DNA of 64,000 bases, from assembly GCA_946402065.1 (NCBI GenBank), contig CAMIVR010000003.1:17129-81128 (forward strand). The letters are read 5' to 3'. The notes below the pieces were generated by a model. That model had not been told where the DNA came from. It saw only the letters and a list, made by a program, of their open reading frames with translations, and made no database searches. Made by a program: the position numbers and the translations under genes. The stretch is from an uncultured Brevibacillus sp. (lineage in GTDB: Bacteria > Bacillota > Bacilli > Brevibacillales > Brevibacillaceae). Each line of letters begins with the position of its first letter. The stretch's first letter is position 1. This document shows positions 26,416 to 35,768 of the stretch, one piece after another.

Positions 26416-27963
26416 TTGAATCAAGATCAAAACCAAACAGTGGTTGAAATGCGCAACATTACCAAGCGCTTTCCTGGCATTATTGCGAATGATAACGTTA
26501 ATTTGCAAGTAAAAAAAGGCGAGATACATGCGCTGCTGGGGGAAAATGGTGCAGGCAAATCGACATTGATGAATATTTTATTCGGGCTGTACTTGCCGGA
26601 TGAGGGGCAAATCCTCATCAATGGAAAGGAAGTTACCATCAGCAATCCAAACGTTGCGAATGAATTAGGAATCGGCATGGTCCATCAGCATTTTATGCTG
26701 GTCGAGCCGTTCACTGTAACAGAAAACATTATATTAGGAAAAGAACCCCGCAATGGGCTGAAAATAGATCTGCGCAAAGCGGAAAAAGAGGTTCAGGCTC
26801 TTTCCGAGCGCTATGGCTTAAAAGTAGAGCCACAGGCGAAAATTGAACAAATTTCTGTCGGTATGCAGCAGCGTGTGGAAATTTTGAAGACGCTTTATCG
26901 CGGCGCGGAAATCTTGATTTTTGACGAGCCGACAGCAGTGCTGACTCCGCAGGAGATCCACGAACTAATCGAAATCATGCGCAATCTCGTCAAGGAAGGC
27001 AAAACGATCATTTTGATCACCCACAAGCTCAAGGAGATCATGGCTGCCTGTGATACCGTGACGATTATTCGCAGAGGGAAAGTAATCGACTCAGTGAAGG
27101 TTGCCGAGACGAATCCGGACCAGCTCGCTGAAAAAATGGTCGGACGTGAAGTCAGTTTTAGCGTCGTTAAAGCGCTGAGCGATCCGAAAGAAGTGATCTT
27201 GTCGGTTGAGAAGGTAACCGCCGTAGGCAGTCGCGGTGTAAACGTACTCAACGAGATTAGCCTGGAAGTTCGCGCAGGGGAAATCCTCGGCATCGCCGGG
27301 GTTGACGGCAACGGACAAAGTGAGTTGATCGAGGTCTTGACCGGACTGCGCAAATGCCAGCAGGGCAAGGTGCTGCTGCGTGGAAAAGACATAACCAATC
27401 TAACGCCGCGTTCCATCTCGGAAGCTGGCCTCTCGCACATACCTGAGGATCGGCACAAGCGGGGGCTTGTCCTGGATTTTACGATGAGCGAGAACATGGT
27501 ACTGGAAACGTATTTTCATCCGGCTTTCAACAAGAACGGTTTTCTCGATTACGAGGCCATCGACAAGCATGCCGCCAAACTCATCGAAGAATTTGATGTG
27601 CGCACGCCAAGCATTCAAACGCTCGCTCGCGCACTTTCGGGAGGAAATCAGCAAAAGGCCATCATCGCTCGCGAAGTGGACAAGGATCCCGATCTGCTCA
27701 TAGCGGCACAGCCTACGCGCGGCCTTGACGTCGGAGCGATCGAATTTATTCACAAGCGACTGATTGAGCAGCGCGACAAAGGCAAAGCAGTGTTGCTCGT
27801 GTCACTGGAATTGGATGAGATCATGAATGTTGCCGACCGCATTGCAGTAATCTACGAAGGACAGATCGTCGGCATCGTCGATCCAAAACAGACCAGTGAA
27901 CAGGAATTGGGATTAATGATGTCCGGCGGAAAGCGCATGATAGGAGGAGGAAACGGTGAATAA
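26416..27963 (+). CDS. nupO: Nucleoside ABC transporter ATP-binding protein
   Basis: This 515-residue fused ATPase has two nucleotide-binding domains. The first has GENGAGKST (about 42-50), signature VGMQQRVEI and Walker B ILIFDEPTAVL. The second has a modified P-loop GVDGNGQSE and signature LSGGNQQK, the pattern of the BMP-linked (YufO/NupO) and CUT2 families, where one site is degenerate. The start is TTG 26416 behind GGGGTGAA. It overlaps the permease gene by 8 bases. It powers nucleoside import with the two permeases. Confidence 0.93.
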   Translation: MNQDQNQTVVEMRNITKRFPGIIANDNVNLQVKKGEIHALLGENGAGKSTLMNILFGLYLPDEGQILINGKEVTISNPNVANELGIGMVHQHFMLVEPFTVTENIILGKEPRNGLKIDLRKAEKEVQALSERYGLKVEPQAKIEQISVGMQQRVEILKTLYRGAEILIFDEPTAVLTPQEIHELIEIMRNLVKEGKTIILITHKLKEIMAACDTVTIIRRGKVIDSVKVAETNPDQLAEKMVGREVSFSVVKALSDPKEVILSVEKVTAVGSRGVNVLNEISLEVRAGEILGIAGVDGNGQSELIEVLTGLRKCQQGKVLLRGKDITNLTPRSISEAGLSHIPEDRHKRGLVLDFTMSENMVLETYFHPAFNKNGFLDYEAIDKHAAKLIEEFDVRTPSIQTLARALSGGNQQKAIIAREVDKDPDLLIAAQPTRGLDVGAIEFIHKRLIEQRDKGKAVLLVSLELDEIMNVADRIAVIYEGQIVGIVDPKQTSEQELGLMMSGGKRMIGGGNGE

Positions 27964-29026
27964 AGTCGTACGTATATTTGCCAAAGAATCATTCCTGGTT
28001 CCAATCGTCGCAATTATCCTCGGGCTGCTCGTAGGTGCCATCGCGATGCTTGCCGGTGGATTCGATCCGCTGTTGGCATACCAAGCTTTGTTAAAAAACG
28101 TCTTTGGCGACGTGTATAATCTAGGGGAGACGATTCGGCAGATTACCCCGCTGATTTTTACCGGATTGTCTGTTGCCTTTGCTTTCCGGACAGGCTTGTT
28201 TAACATCGGGGCAGAGGGGCAATTTATTCTCGGGATGATTGCCGCCACGTATTTCGGTGTGACCTTTCATCTGCCCGCGATCATTCATGTTCCGCTCACC
28301 CTGATTATCGGGGCATTGGCCGGCGGTCTCTGGGGGGCCATTGCCGGATATTTGAAAGCCGTGCGCGGTGTGCATGAAGTTATCACGACGATTATGTTGA
28401 ACTGGATCGCACTTTATTTTTCCAATTATATCTTGTCTGCATTTCTGGTACCTGCCGGTCAGCAACGTTCGCCAGATGTACAGGAATCGGCAATGATTTC
28501 CATCTCGTGGCTGTCTGATGCCTTCGGAAGTGCCCGGATGCATTGGGGTACTTTGCTTGCCCTGCTCGGGGCAGTGGTCTTTTACATTATCCTGTGGAAG
28601 ACGAAAATGGGCTTTGAACTGCGTGCTGTCGGATTTAACCCGCACGCATCCGAGTACGCAGGGATGAACGTCAACAAAAACGTCATCAACGCGATGTTTA
28701 TCGGTGGAATCTTCGCGGGATTGGGCGGCGCTTGCGAAGTGCTTGGCGTGTTTCACTACCAGGCGATCATGGCGGCAATGCCAGGGTATGGGCTCGACGG
28801 CATCGCCGTGGCTCTGATTGGCGGAAATACTCCGCTTGGCGTTGTCCTGGGAGCGATTTTGTTCGGGATTTTGACATTCGGGGCAACAGGAATGAAATTC
28901 GATGCCGGTGTACCAATCGAGTTGATTCGGGTTGTCATTGCATCCGTTATCTTTTTCGTTGCTGCGCACGGCATCGTGCAAATACTGTTAAAACCATTTT
29001 TCGCCAAGCGGAAAGGAGGGGAGTAG
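27956..29026 (+). CDS. nupP: Nucleoside ABC transporter permease 1
   Basis: This 356-residue polytopic membrane protein of the BPD_transp_2 family has about eight to ten helices. The conserved FNIGAEGQF segment is typical of the NupP/YufP subunit. The cytoplasmic loop with AVGFNPHASEYAGMN is the coupling region for the ATPase. The start is GTG 27956, overlapping the ATPase gene by 8 bases, with GGAGGAGG upstream. It forms a heterodimeric channel with the next gene product. Confidence 0.93.
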   Translation: MNKVVRIFAKESFLVPIVAIILGLLVGAIAMLAGGFDPLLAYQALLKNVFGDVYNLGETIRQITPLIFTGLSVAFAFRTGLFNIGAEGQFILGMIAATYFGVTFHLPAIIHVPLTLIIGALAGGLWGAIAGYLKAVRGVHEVITTIMLNWIALYFSNYILSAFLVPAGQQRSPDVQESAMISISWLSDAFGSARMHWGTLLALLGAVVFYIILWKTKMGFELRAVGFNPHASEYAGMNVNKNVINAMFIGGIFAGLGGACEVLGVFHYQAIMAAMPGYGLDGIAVALIGGNTPLGVVLGAILFGILTFGATGMKFDAGVPIELIRVVIASVIFFVAAHGIVQILLKPFFAKRKGGE

Positions 29027-29029
29027 CCG

Positions 29030-29998
29030 ATGGATTGGCTGACAATATTAAGTAACCTCGTTCACGATACCATCGTCTTTTCCACTGCCCTCATCTTTGC
29101 AGCACTGGGCGGCGTTTTTTCGGAACGTTCCGGCGTAGTCAACATTGCGCTCGAAGGAATGATGACGATGGGCGCATTTACTGCTGCTGTCGTCACAGCA
29201 GCACTGGAGGCAACGTTTCCCTCACCGTCAACGGTTGCGCCGTGGATTGGCTTCCTCGCAGCAATCATCGTCGGTGTGGTTTTTTCCTTGCCGCATGCGG
29301 TTGCTTCGGTAACGTTCAAAGCCAACCAGGTGGTCAGCGGGGTGGCACTGAACTTCCTTGCAGTCGGAGTCGCTGTATACCTAACCAATATTATGTACAA
29401 CGGTGCAGGACAGACAGATACGCTCTCAACCGTTTTCAGCAAGTGGTCCATTCCGTTTTTAAGCAGTATTCCGTTTTTTGGACATGCTGTGTTTGATGCG
29501 TACCCGACGAGCTTCATCGCGTTCATCCTCGTCTTTGTTTCATGGTATGTTTTATACCGCACTCCGTTTGGCTTGCGTTTACGTTCAGTCGGCGAGCACC
29601 CGCGTGCAGCAGATACGGTGGGGATCAATGTCAACCGGCTGCGGTATAAAGCAGTCATGATCAGCGGTGCGCTGGCCGCGATGGGCGGGGCAACGATTGC
29701 CTTGACTACGACCAGCAACTTCTCGCATAACACCGTATCAGGTCAAGGGTTTATCGCACTGGCTGCGATGATTTTCGGCAAATGGCACCCGGCTGGCGCG
29801 ATGTGGGCAGCATTGTTTTTCGGTGTGGCTCAGGCGGTCAAGTCGCTTGTTCAGGTGCTTGGCTGGACCCATCTCATTCCGATTGAATTTATCTTTATGC
29901 TGCCGTACGTGCTGACCATTCTTGTCCTGGCCGGTGTGGTCGGACGAACGAATGCCCCTGCCGCGTCTGGCAAACCGTACGAAACAGGCTCCCGTTAG
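29030..29998 (+). CDS. nupQ: Nucleoside ABC transporter permease 2
   Basis: This 322-residue membrane protein is the second permease subunit (YufQ/NupQ type), with the signatures VNIALEGMM and SVGEHPRAADTVGINV. Start ATG 29030 is 3 bases after the stop of the first permease, with GGAGGGG in front. The operon ends with a strong terminator. Confidence 0.93.
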   Translation: MDWLTILSNLVHDTIVFSTALIFAALGGVFSERSGVVNIALEGMMTMGAFTAAVVTAALEATFPSPSTVAPWIGFLAAIIVGVVFSLPHAVASVTFKANQVVSGVALNFLAVGVAVYLTNIMYNGAGQTDTLSTVFSKWSIPFLSSIPFFGHAVFDAYPTSFIAFILVFVSWYVLYRTPFGLRLRSVGEHPRAADTVGINVNRLRYKAVMISGALAAMGGATIALTTTSNFSHNTVSGQGFIALAAMIFGKWHPAGAMWAALFFGVAQAVKSLVQVLGWTHLIPIEFIFMLPYVLTILVLAGVVGRTNAPAASGKPYETGSR

Positions 29999-30044
29999 GC
30001 CTGTGTCGATCAGGTTAAACGGTGCGAAACGATAGTAGCAGGAG

Positions 30045-30077
30045 AAAAAACGACGACAATCATGTTCGTCGTTTTTT
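30045..30077 (+). terminator. Intrinsic terminator of the nucleoside transporter operon
   Basis: AAAAAACGACGA pairs with TCGTCGTTTTTT around a short loop. A further hairpin, GCTTG/CAAGC followed by TTTTT (about 30143-30166), lies downstream. The rest of 30078-30268 has no coding frame with a ribosome site. Confidence 0.9.
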
Positions 30078-30268
30078 CATTAGCTTCGGTCCGGCAACAA
30101 CGGTGTGGACGCGCCATGGTATCCCATGGCTAAAGCAGGCTGCTTGGCGACCGAGCAAGCTTTTTGGACCTGCCCGACCAGCACTTTCCAACATTTGCAG
30201 TCTACTCTCCCGAAATGTCATATGTAATAATAGCTTCAAAAAATGACAGATATCGTTAGGAGAGAGAG

Positions 30269-31420
30269 ATGTTACGCTATATTAACAGGATATGCCTGAG
30301 CGCCTGTCTGCTGTGGACAGGCTTTGCGACTGTCCATGCAGCCGGCGAATCGGATTTGCCGACGATTTCACTCATCGTGGACGGAAAAGGGATCGTGACC
30401 GATGTCGCCCCGCAAATCAAAAATGCCAGGATGCTCGTGCCGATCCGCGCCATTGCCGAAAATACGGGAGCATCCATACAGTATGATGCCAATGACAAAC
30501 GCGTTGTCGTCAAGCAGAATGGCAAGCAGATGACGCTGTATCTCGGTCAAACCTTCGCCTATGTGGATGGGAAAAAGACTGCGCTTGATACAAGCCCGCT
30601 GGTGTCAAATGGCCGCACTCTCATACCGGTCCGATTCATCAGCGAAACGCTGGGCTATCAAGTGACATGGGATAGCGAGGCCAGTGTGGCAACGGTCAAA
30701 ACAGCACATAAGAAGGATTCGCAAACAAATACATCGACAGACATCAGTCAAACCTACATCGTTCAGTCAGGTGATACGCTAACGAAAATTGCGAATGACC
30801 ATAATACGAGTGTCGAAGCGTTGAAGAAGCGAAATCATCTGCCAGACAGCTACGTGGAAGCAGAACAATTGCTGTTTTTGCCCGATGGTGCAAAAAGCTC
30901 GCTCCATCCGCTGACAGAAAAAGTTTCCGCCAAAACTTTGCTATCGTCTAAAAATATCTTTCCGTTGGCTGCTGACAGTGGCTACGAGAAGTATTACGAC
31001 ACATTCGGGGATGGACGGAGCTGGGATGGAGAGTCGTATCAGGAGAATATTCGCAAGCACGAAGGGATCGACATCATGGCCCCGCGCGGAACGCCGGTAT
31101 ACTCTGTTACAGACGGTATCATCAACCGCATCGGGTGGAATTCACTGGGTGGCTGGCGTGTCAATATTACCGATCAGAGCGGTTCCTGCCGGCTGTACTA
31201 TGCACATCTTGAGGCGTACGCTCCCGGATTGCAGGTCGGGGATCGCATAAAGGCCGGTCAACTGCTGGGTTTTGTTGGCGACAGTGGATATGGTGACGTT
31301 GGCACGACAGGCAAATTCGATACGCATTTGCACTTCGGTCTCTACGATGCGAATACCAATCAAGCATTCAACCCATATTACTACTTGCAGTATTGGGAAA
31401 ATCATCAATTCATTCGGTAA
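30269..31420 (+). CDS. Secreted LysM and M23 family metallopeptidase
   Basis: This 383-residue secreted protein has a signal peptide (residues 1-24), a copper-amine-oxidase N-like domain (about 35-145, with two NARMLVPIR / NGRTLIPVR repeats), one LysM domain (about 166-210) for wall binding, and a C-terminal M23 lysostaphin-like domain (about 260-375). Zinc ligands are visible as His264/Asp268 (HEGID) and His353/His355 (HLHF). It probably cleaves peptidoglycan cross-bridges or stem peptides, or acts at the spore coat. The CuAO-like domain is a common surface module in Brevibacillus and Paenibacillus and does not bind copper by itself. The start is ATG behind AGGAGAGAGAG. Confidence 0.92.
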   Translation: MLRYINRICLSACLLWTGFATVHAAGESDLPTISLIVDGKGIVTDVAPQIKNARMLVPIRAIAENTGASIQYDANDKRVVVKQNGKQMTLYLGQTFAYVDGKKTALDTSPLVSNGRTLIPVRFISETLGYQVTWDSEASVATVKTAHKKDSQTNTSTDISQTYIVQSGDTLTKIANDHNTSVEALKKRNHLPDSYVEAEQLLFLPDGAKSSLHPLTEKVSAKTLLSSKNIFPLAADSGYEKYYDTFGDGRSWDGESYQENIRKHEGIDIMAPRGTPVYSVTDGIINRIGWNSLGGWRVNITDQSGSCRLYYAHLEAYAPGLQVGDRIKAGQLLGFVGDSGYGDVGTTGKFDTHLHFGLYDANTNQAFNPYYYLQYWENHQFIR

Positions 31421-31475
31421 TCGATTCTGGGCAAACTATGGTCTGTTCATATTTTGCGCAAGAGGGGGAATCGCT

Positions 31476-31625
31476 GTGTGGACCTGCCCGTATTGTGGCG
31501 AATGCGCCGGACAACCTTTTCAGGACAACCAGCTCAGTGGCATGCTTTGCTTGAATCCGAATTGCGGAAGATTTGATCTGACAGATGAGGGCCACGACAC
31601 AGAATGGGATTACTCGGATTTGTAA
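31476..31625 (+). CDS. Small zinc-ribbon protein, 49 aa
   Basis: This 49-residue protein has start GTG 31476, with AGAGGGGGA 7 bases upstream. Two Cys pairs, CPYC and a CLNPNC knuckle, plus an extra GEC, make a zinc ribbon; the C-terminal third is acidic. I do not recognise a named family. It lies 55 bases after the M23 gene and shares its terminator, so co-transcription is likely. Confidence 0.7.
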   Translation: MWTCPYCGECAGQPFQDNQLSGMLCLNPNCGRFDLTDEGHDTEWDYSDL

Positions 31626-31649
31626 GGAGCTGACAAAACAGCTCCTTTT
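31626..31649 (+). terminator. Intrinsic terminator after the zinc-ribbon gene
   Basis: GGAGCTG and CAGCTCC form a 7-bp stem with loop ACAAAA, followed by TTTT. Confidence 0.85.
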
Positions 31650-31760
31650 CTAATGGATTGAGCGCCTGTCCAAACTGCTCGCGACGCTGCACACGGAACG
31701 GATGGAAACAGTGGTGAAACCCGCAACATCAACATACACTTAGGAAGATCATATTCTTCT

Positions 31761-31790
31761 TTGCTGAATGACCCAATCTTTGGTTACAAT
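31761..31790 (+). promoter_or_regulatory. Promoter of the ymfFHI operon
   Basis: TTGCTG (31761-31766), 18 bases and TACAAT (31785-31790), about 35 bases ahead of ymfF. Confidence 0.7.
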
Positions 31791-31824
31791 AATGGAGTGA
31801 AGATGACGTGAAGGGAGTATGAAT

Positions 31825-33117
31825 ATGTCAACGCTGGCAAAAGAGATTGTGTTTGAAACGTCAATTGTCAACGAAATGAATCTACATATTATGCCGACCG
31901 ACAAGTTTAAGACAACGACGATGGTAGTCTTGATCCAGCAGGAATTGTCCGAGCAATTCGTCACCAAAACGGCCTTGCTGGCCATGGTCATGAAGCGTGC
32001 GACTGCTCGCTTTCCGGAGACCAAGCAGCTTCGGGAGTATCTGGATTATTTGTATGGAGCGATCTTTGATGTTGATGTAATGAAAAAAGGAGAGCGGCAA
32101 ATCGTCCAGATCTACCTCGAGGTGCCAAACGAGAAGTTTCTTTCGGAACGTACTCCCTTGCTGGAACAGACGATTCAATTTCTCGGTGAAGTGATGACCA
32201 AACCTCACCTGGAGAACGGCGCGTTCGCCGATAAATACGTCAGCACGGAAAAAGAATCGCTGCGCAAGCGGATTGAAAGCATTGTCGACGACAAAATGAA
32301 ATACGCCAATCAGCGTGTCACCGAGGAAATGTGCAAAGGCGAACCTTATGCACTGCTCGTCAATGGCAGGGTGGAAGATCTGGCGGCCATCAATGGCAAG
32401 GGGCTGTACGAATACTATCAGCAGCTCATCTCGCAAAACCCGATTGACATTTTTGTCGTGGGCGACGTAGAAACGAAGCGAGTACAGGAGTATGTGAAAA
32501 AGCATATTTCCGTACAGCGGACGGTTAAGCCGATGCAAATTGAACAATCGGTGAAAAAGGTAGAAGAGGTCAAGGAAGTCATCGACCGGCTCGACGTGAC
32601 CCAGGGCAAGCTCAACATCGGCTGCCGCACACATATTACATATAAGGATGAGGAGTATCCTGCCCTGCTCATTTGCAACGGAGTACTTGGCGGGTTCCCT
32701 CATTCCAAGCTGTTCGTCAATGTACGGGAGAAAGCGAGTCTTGCTTACTACGCCGTTTCCAGGCTGGAAAGCCATAAAGGCATTTTGATGATCATGTCAG
32801 GGATTGAAGTAGCCAATTTTGCCAAAGCGGTCTCGATTATAAAGGAGCAGCTTGAGCTCGTCAGGAACGGACAAATCTCCCCTGGAGAGCTTGAACAGAC
32901 TAAAGCGACACTGACCAACCAGTTTACCGAGCTGCTCGATAGCCCGAGAATGATGATTGACTTTTCCTATAACGGGATTCTCAGCGGCAACAAGCGGCAA
33001 TTGGACACGTTGCTCGGCGAGCTGCAGCAGGTAACGATTGAGCAAATAAAGCAGGTAGCGGCGAAAGTAGAGCTGGATACGATCTATTTATTGCGGGACA
33101 AGAAGGGGGGAGCGTAA
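31825..33117 (+). CDS. ymfF: M16-like protein YmfF/YfmF, zinc site lost
   Basis: This 430-residue protein has the M16 fold but no HxxEH motif, so it should be the non-catalytic partner of the next gene product. In B. subtilis, ymfF and ymfH lie with ymfI, which completes EF-P modification, and the family is annotated as EF-P 5-aminopentanol-modification associated. Start ATG 31825 is preferred over ATG 31819, since AAGGGAG ends only one base before 31819 but 7 before 31825. The M16 C-terminal domain shows the usual glycine-rich GVLGGFPHSKLF segment. Confidence 0.88.
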   Translation: MSTLAKEIVFETSIVNEMNLHIMPTDKFKTTTMVVLIQQELSEQFVTKTALLAMVMKRATARFPETKQLREYLDYLYGAIFDVDVMKKGERQIVQIYLEVPNEKFLSERTPLLEQTIQFLGEVMTKPHLENGAFADKYVSTEKESLRKRIESIVDDKMKYANQRVTEEMCKGEPYALLVNGRVEDLAAINGKGLYEYYQQLISQNPIDIFVVGDVETKRVQEYVKKHISVQRTVKPMQIEQSVKKVEEVKEVIDRLDVTQGKLNIGCRTHITYKDEEYPALLICNGVLGGFPHSKLFVNVREKASLAYYAVSRLESHKGILMIMSGIEVANFAKAVSIIKEQLELVRNGQISPGELEQTKATLTNQFTELLDSPRMMIDFSYNGILSGNKRQLDTLLGELQQVTIEQIKQVAAKVELDTIYLLRDKKGGA

Positions 33118-33119
33118 AC

Positions 33120-34412
33120 ATGCAGACCACGACATTTGAGCAATTGCAGGAGACGCTGTACCATGAAAAGCTCAGCAATGGATTGTCCGTCTATCTGTTG
33201 CCCAAACACGGCTTTTCCAAGACCTACGCGGTGTTTACCACCCGTTATGGCTCGATCGACAGCCATTTCGTAGACAAGGACGGCAAAGACGTTCAGGTGC
33301 CCGATGGCATCGCCCATTTCCTTGAGCACAAGATGTTCGACAAGAAGGATCGCGATATTTTTCAGGAGTTCAGCCGAAATGGCGCCTCTTACAATGCGTT
33401 TACCAGCTTTAATCGGACTGCGTATTTGTTTTCCTCAACAGACAAAATCGATGAGAACACGAAGATTTTGCTTGACTTTGTTCAGGAACCGTATTTTTCC
33501 GATCAAAGTGTCGAAAAGGAAAAGGGCATTATCGGACAGGAAATCAACATGTATGACGACAATCCGGACTGGAAGGTCTACATGAATCTCCTCAAGGCCA
33601 TGTATCAAAAACATCCGATCAACATTGAGATTGCAGGTACGATCGAATCGATCTCCCATATTACCAAGGAAGTACTGTACCAATGCTACGATACGTTCTA
33701 TCACCCGGCCAACATGATGCTGCTCGTGGTCGGTTCGTTTGATCCGGAGAAAATGATGCATTTGATCCGCGAAAATCAGGCGGAAAAGCAGTTTATTGAT
33801 CGCAAGCCGATTCAGCGCATCTTCCCCGAAGAGCCGGCTGAAGTGGCAAAGCCAAGAGTAGAAACGACGCTGTCGGTCGGTTTGCCGAAGTGCCTGATTG
33901 GCTTTAAGGAAGCAGAAAACGGATTAAAGGGTGAAGCGCTGCTCAAGCGTGAGCTGACGACCAAATTGGCGCTGGATTTGCTGTTTGGTTCCAGCTCGTC
34001 CTTTTACCAGCGGCTGTACGATACGGGGGTTATTACGGAGAGCTTCGATTTTGACTACAGCGCCGATCCGGCATACGGCTACTCGATTATCGGCGGTGAT
34101 ACACCAGATCCTGACCAACTGCTCAATGAACTGAAAAAAGAAATCGAGTCTGTTCGAGAGACTGGCGTCAAGCAGGAAGGCTTCGAGCGCAGCAAGCGGA
34201 AAAAAATCGGCTTGTTTATGCGTTCGCTCAACTCGGTAGAATTCATTGCGAATCAATTTACCAGCTATATGTTCAATGGAACCAATCTGTTTTCAGTCGT
34301 ACCCGTATTGGAGAGCATCACCAAGGCAGATGTCGACCAGCGGATAAATGAACATTTCCGCTTTGGACAAATGGCTGTCTCGATTATTCGCTCTACGGGT
34401 CAGTCTGAGTAG
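33120..34412 (+). CDS. ymfH: M16 zinc peptidase YmfH/YfmH
   Basis: This 430-residue M16 peptidase has an intact HxxEH (His66, Glu69, His70 in HFLEHKMF) and the second-site Glu in KGIIGQEINMYDD. It likely forms a heterodimer with YmfF, as bacterial and mitochondrial M16B enzymes do. The gene is 2 bases after ymfF and 10 bases ahead of ymfI. The start is ATG behind GAAGGGGGGAG. The substrate is unknown. Confidence 0.92.
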   Translation: MQTTTFEQLQETLYHEKLSNGLSVYLLPKHGFSKTYAVFTTRYGSIDSHFVDKDGKDVQVPDGIAHFLEHKMFDKKDRDIFQEFSRNGASYNAFTSFNRTAYLFSSTDKIDENTKILLDFVQEPYFSDQSVEKEKGIIGQEINMYDDNPDWKVYMNLLKAMYQKHPINIEIAGTIESISHITKEVLYQCYDTFYHPANMMLLVVGSFDPEKMMHLIRENQAEKQFIDRKPIQRIFPEEPAEVAKPRVETTLSVGLPKCLIGFKEAENGLKGEALLKRELTTKLALDLLFGSSSSFYQRLYDTGVITESFDFDYSADPAYGYSIIGGDTPDPDQLLNELKKEIESVRETGVKQEGFERSKRKKIGLFMRSLNSVEFIANQFTSYMFNGTNLFSVVPVLESITKADVDQRINEHFRFGQMAVSIIRSTGQSE

Positions 34413-34422
34413 GGTGCTGAAG

Positions 34423-35154
34423 ATGAGTGAACAGCGCTGGGCTTTGGTTACGGGAGCATCAGGGGAGCTGGGGCAGGCGATCAGCCTGACTCTGGCCGCC
34501 CGCAACATCCCGCTTTACGTGCATTACCACCAGGGAGCAGAACGCATCGAGCCGATCGTTTCGGCCTGTCGTGAAATGGGTGTGCCGTGCATTCCGCTGC
34601 AAGCTGATTTGCGCGATCCGTTCCAAATTCACAGATTATTTGAAGGAATGCCGATAAAACCGCTGTTTGTTATCAATAACGCTTCCATTGATCACATCGG
34701 CTTGTTCCAGGACGTGTCGCCACAGCTCTTTGACGAAATGATTGCCATAAATGTGCGCTCTGCATTTCTCGTCAGCCAGGCAGCAGTACCTGCCATGCTC
34801 ATGGAGCGCTTTGGGCGGATCGTCAATATCGCTTCCATCTGGGGGTTGACCGGAAGCGCCTGCGAAGTGCTCTATTCACTGACCAAGGGAGCAGTGTTGG
34901 CGTTCACCAAGGCGCTGGCAAAAGAACTGGCGCCTAACGGCATCACCGTTAATGCCGTCGCCCCGGGAGCGGTAGCCGGCGGGATGATGACGCGCTTTAC
35001 TGCTGAAGAAATAAACGCCATTTGCCACGACATCCCGATGGGCAGATTGGGATTGCCGGAAGAGATAGCCTCGCTCGTCGCCTATTTGCTCGCGCCAGAG
35101 GCGGGATATGTGACCGGACAAGCAATCAGTTCGAATGGCGGCTGGTATACGTGA
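34423..35154 (+). CDS. ymfI: EF-P 5-aminopentanone reductase YmfI (SDR)
   Basis: This 243-residue classical short-chain dehydrogenase has TGASGELGQA at the NADP site (about 8-17) and a YSLTKGA active site, followed by VNAVAPGAV. In B. subtilis YmfI reduces the 5-aminopentanone on EF-P to 5-aminopentanol, needed for swarming; position next to ymfFH supports that over FabG activity. Start ATG 34423 is the natural N-terminus; the longer frame lies inside ymfH. The ribosome site (GGGTGCTGAAG) is weak. Confidence 0.88.
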   Translation: MSEQRWALVTGASGELGQAISLTLAARNIPLYVHYHQGAERIEPIVSACREMGVPCIPLQADLRDPFQIHRLFEGMPIKPLFVINNASIDHIGLFQDVSPQLFDEMIAINVRSAFLVSQAAVPAMLMERFGRIVNIASIWGLTGSACEVLYSLTKGAVLAFTKALAKELAPNGITVNAVAPGAVAGGMMTRFTAEEINAICHDIPMGRLGLPEEIASLVAYLLAPEAGYVTGQAISSNGGWYT

Positions 35155-35258
35155 GATGATCTGGCGGGGGGATGAATATTTCTTTCTCTATCTTGGAACA
35201 TTATTGTTATGGCGGGACCGAATGGACCGCAATGACTACTGCAGAGGAGGGAATATTC

Positions 35259-35510
35259 ATGTCTGTTCTCGACAATTTTCGTGACTGGAAGGAATTTCTT
35301 GGCGACCGTGTAGAACAAGCCAAACAGGCAGGGATGGAGAACGAAACGATTTCAAATGTCGCTTATCAAATCGGCGGATATCTTGCCGGTCAGGTAGATC
35401 CGAAAAACGATCAGGAGCGCTTGCTGAAGCAATTGTGGGATGTGGCTAATGAGGAACAACAGCGCGAGCTTGCCTCTTTGATGGTCAAGCTGGTTCAAAG
35501 CGGAAAATAA
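35259..35510 (+). CDS. ymfJ: DUF3243 protein YmfJ
   Basis: This 83-residue acidic helical protein, MSVLDNFRDWKEFLGDRVEQ onward, belongs to the YmfJ/DUF3243 family. In bacilli it sits between ymfI and ymfK. Start ATG 35259 follows AGAGGAGGG. Function is unknown; the family looks like an all-helical small soluble protein. A terminator follows. Confidence 0.88.
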   Translation: MSVLDNFRDWKEFLGDRVEQAKQAGMENETISNVAYQIGGYLAGQVDPKNDQERLLKQLWDVANEEQQRELASLMVKLVQSGK

Positions 35511-35517
35511 TAGGACG

Positions 35518-35544
35518 AAAAATCCCTGCACTGTGGGGATTTTT
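35518..35544 (+). terminator. Intrinsic terminator of ymfJ
   Basis: AAAAATCCC and GGGATTTTT pair around an 8-9 base loop. Confidence 0.88.
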
Positions 35545-35556
35545 CTATTTCACCCT

Positions 35557-35584
35557 TTGTCGAGTTCGCTCGAAATGATATACT
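35557..35584 (+). promoter_or_regulatory. Promoter of ymfK-rodZ
   Basis: TTGTCG (35557-35562), 16 bases and TATACT (35579-35584). The transcript would have a leader of about 175 bases before ymfK, with no evident frame. Confidence 0.65.
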
Positions 35585-35768
35585 AGTGGACAAACACTGT
35601 TTTTGATCAGATAGAGGAGACATACACCCAAGGTTATGACCGGCTTCCGCTCAATCGAAAGATTCGACAGACGTCCTTCGATACTTTCACATTTTTGAAA
35701 AACAGCCAAAGGTTTTTCACAGGAGGATTTTGCACAATCCTGACAGAAAATAGCCAGGGGGAAGAGGA

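Noticed and set aside
30022..30246. 74-codon plus frame after the nucleoside permease
   Set aside because: It spans the operon terminator and has no ribosome site; composition is not protein-like.
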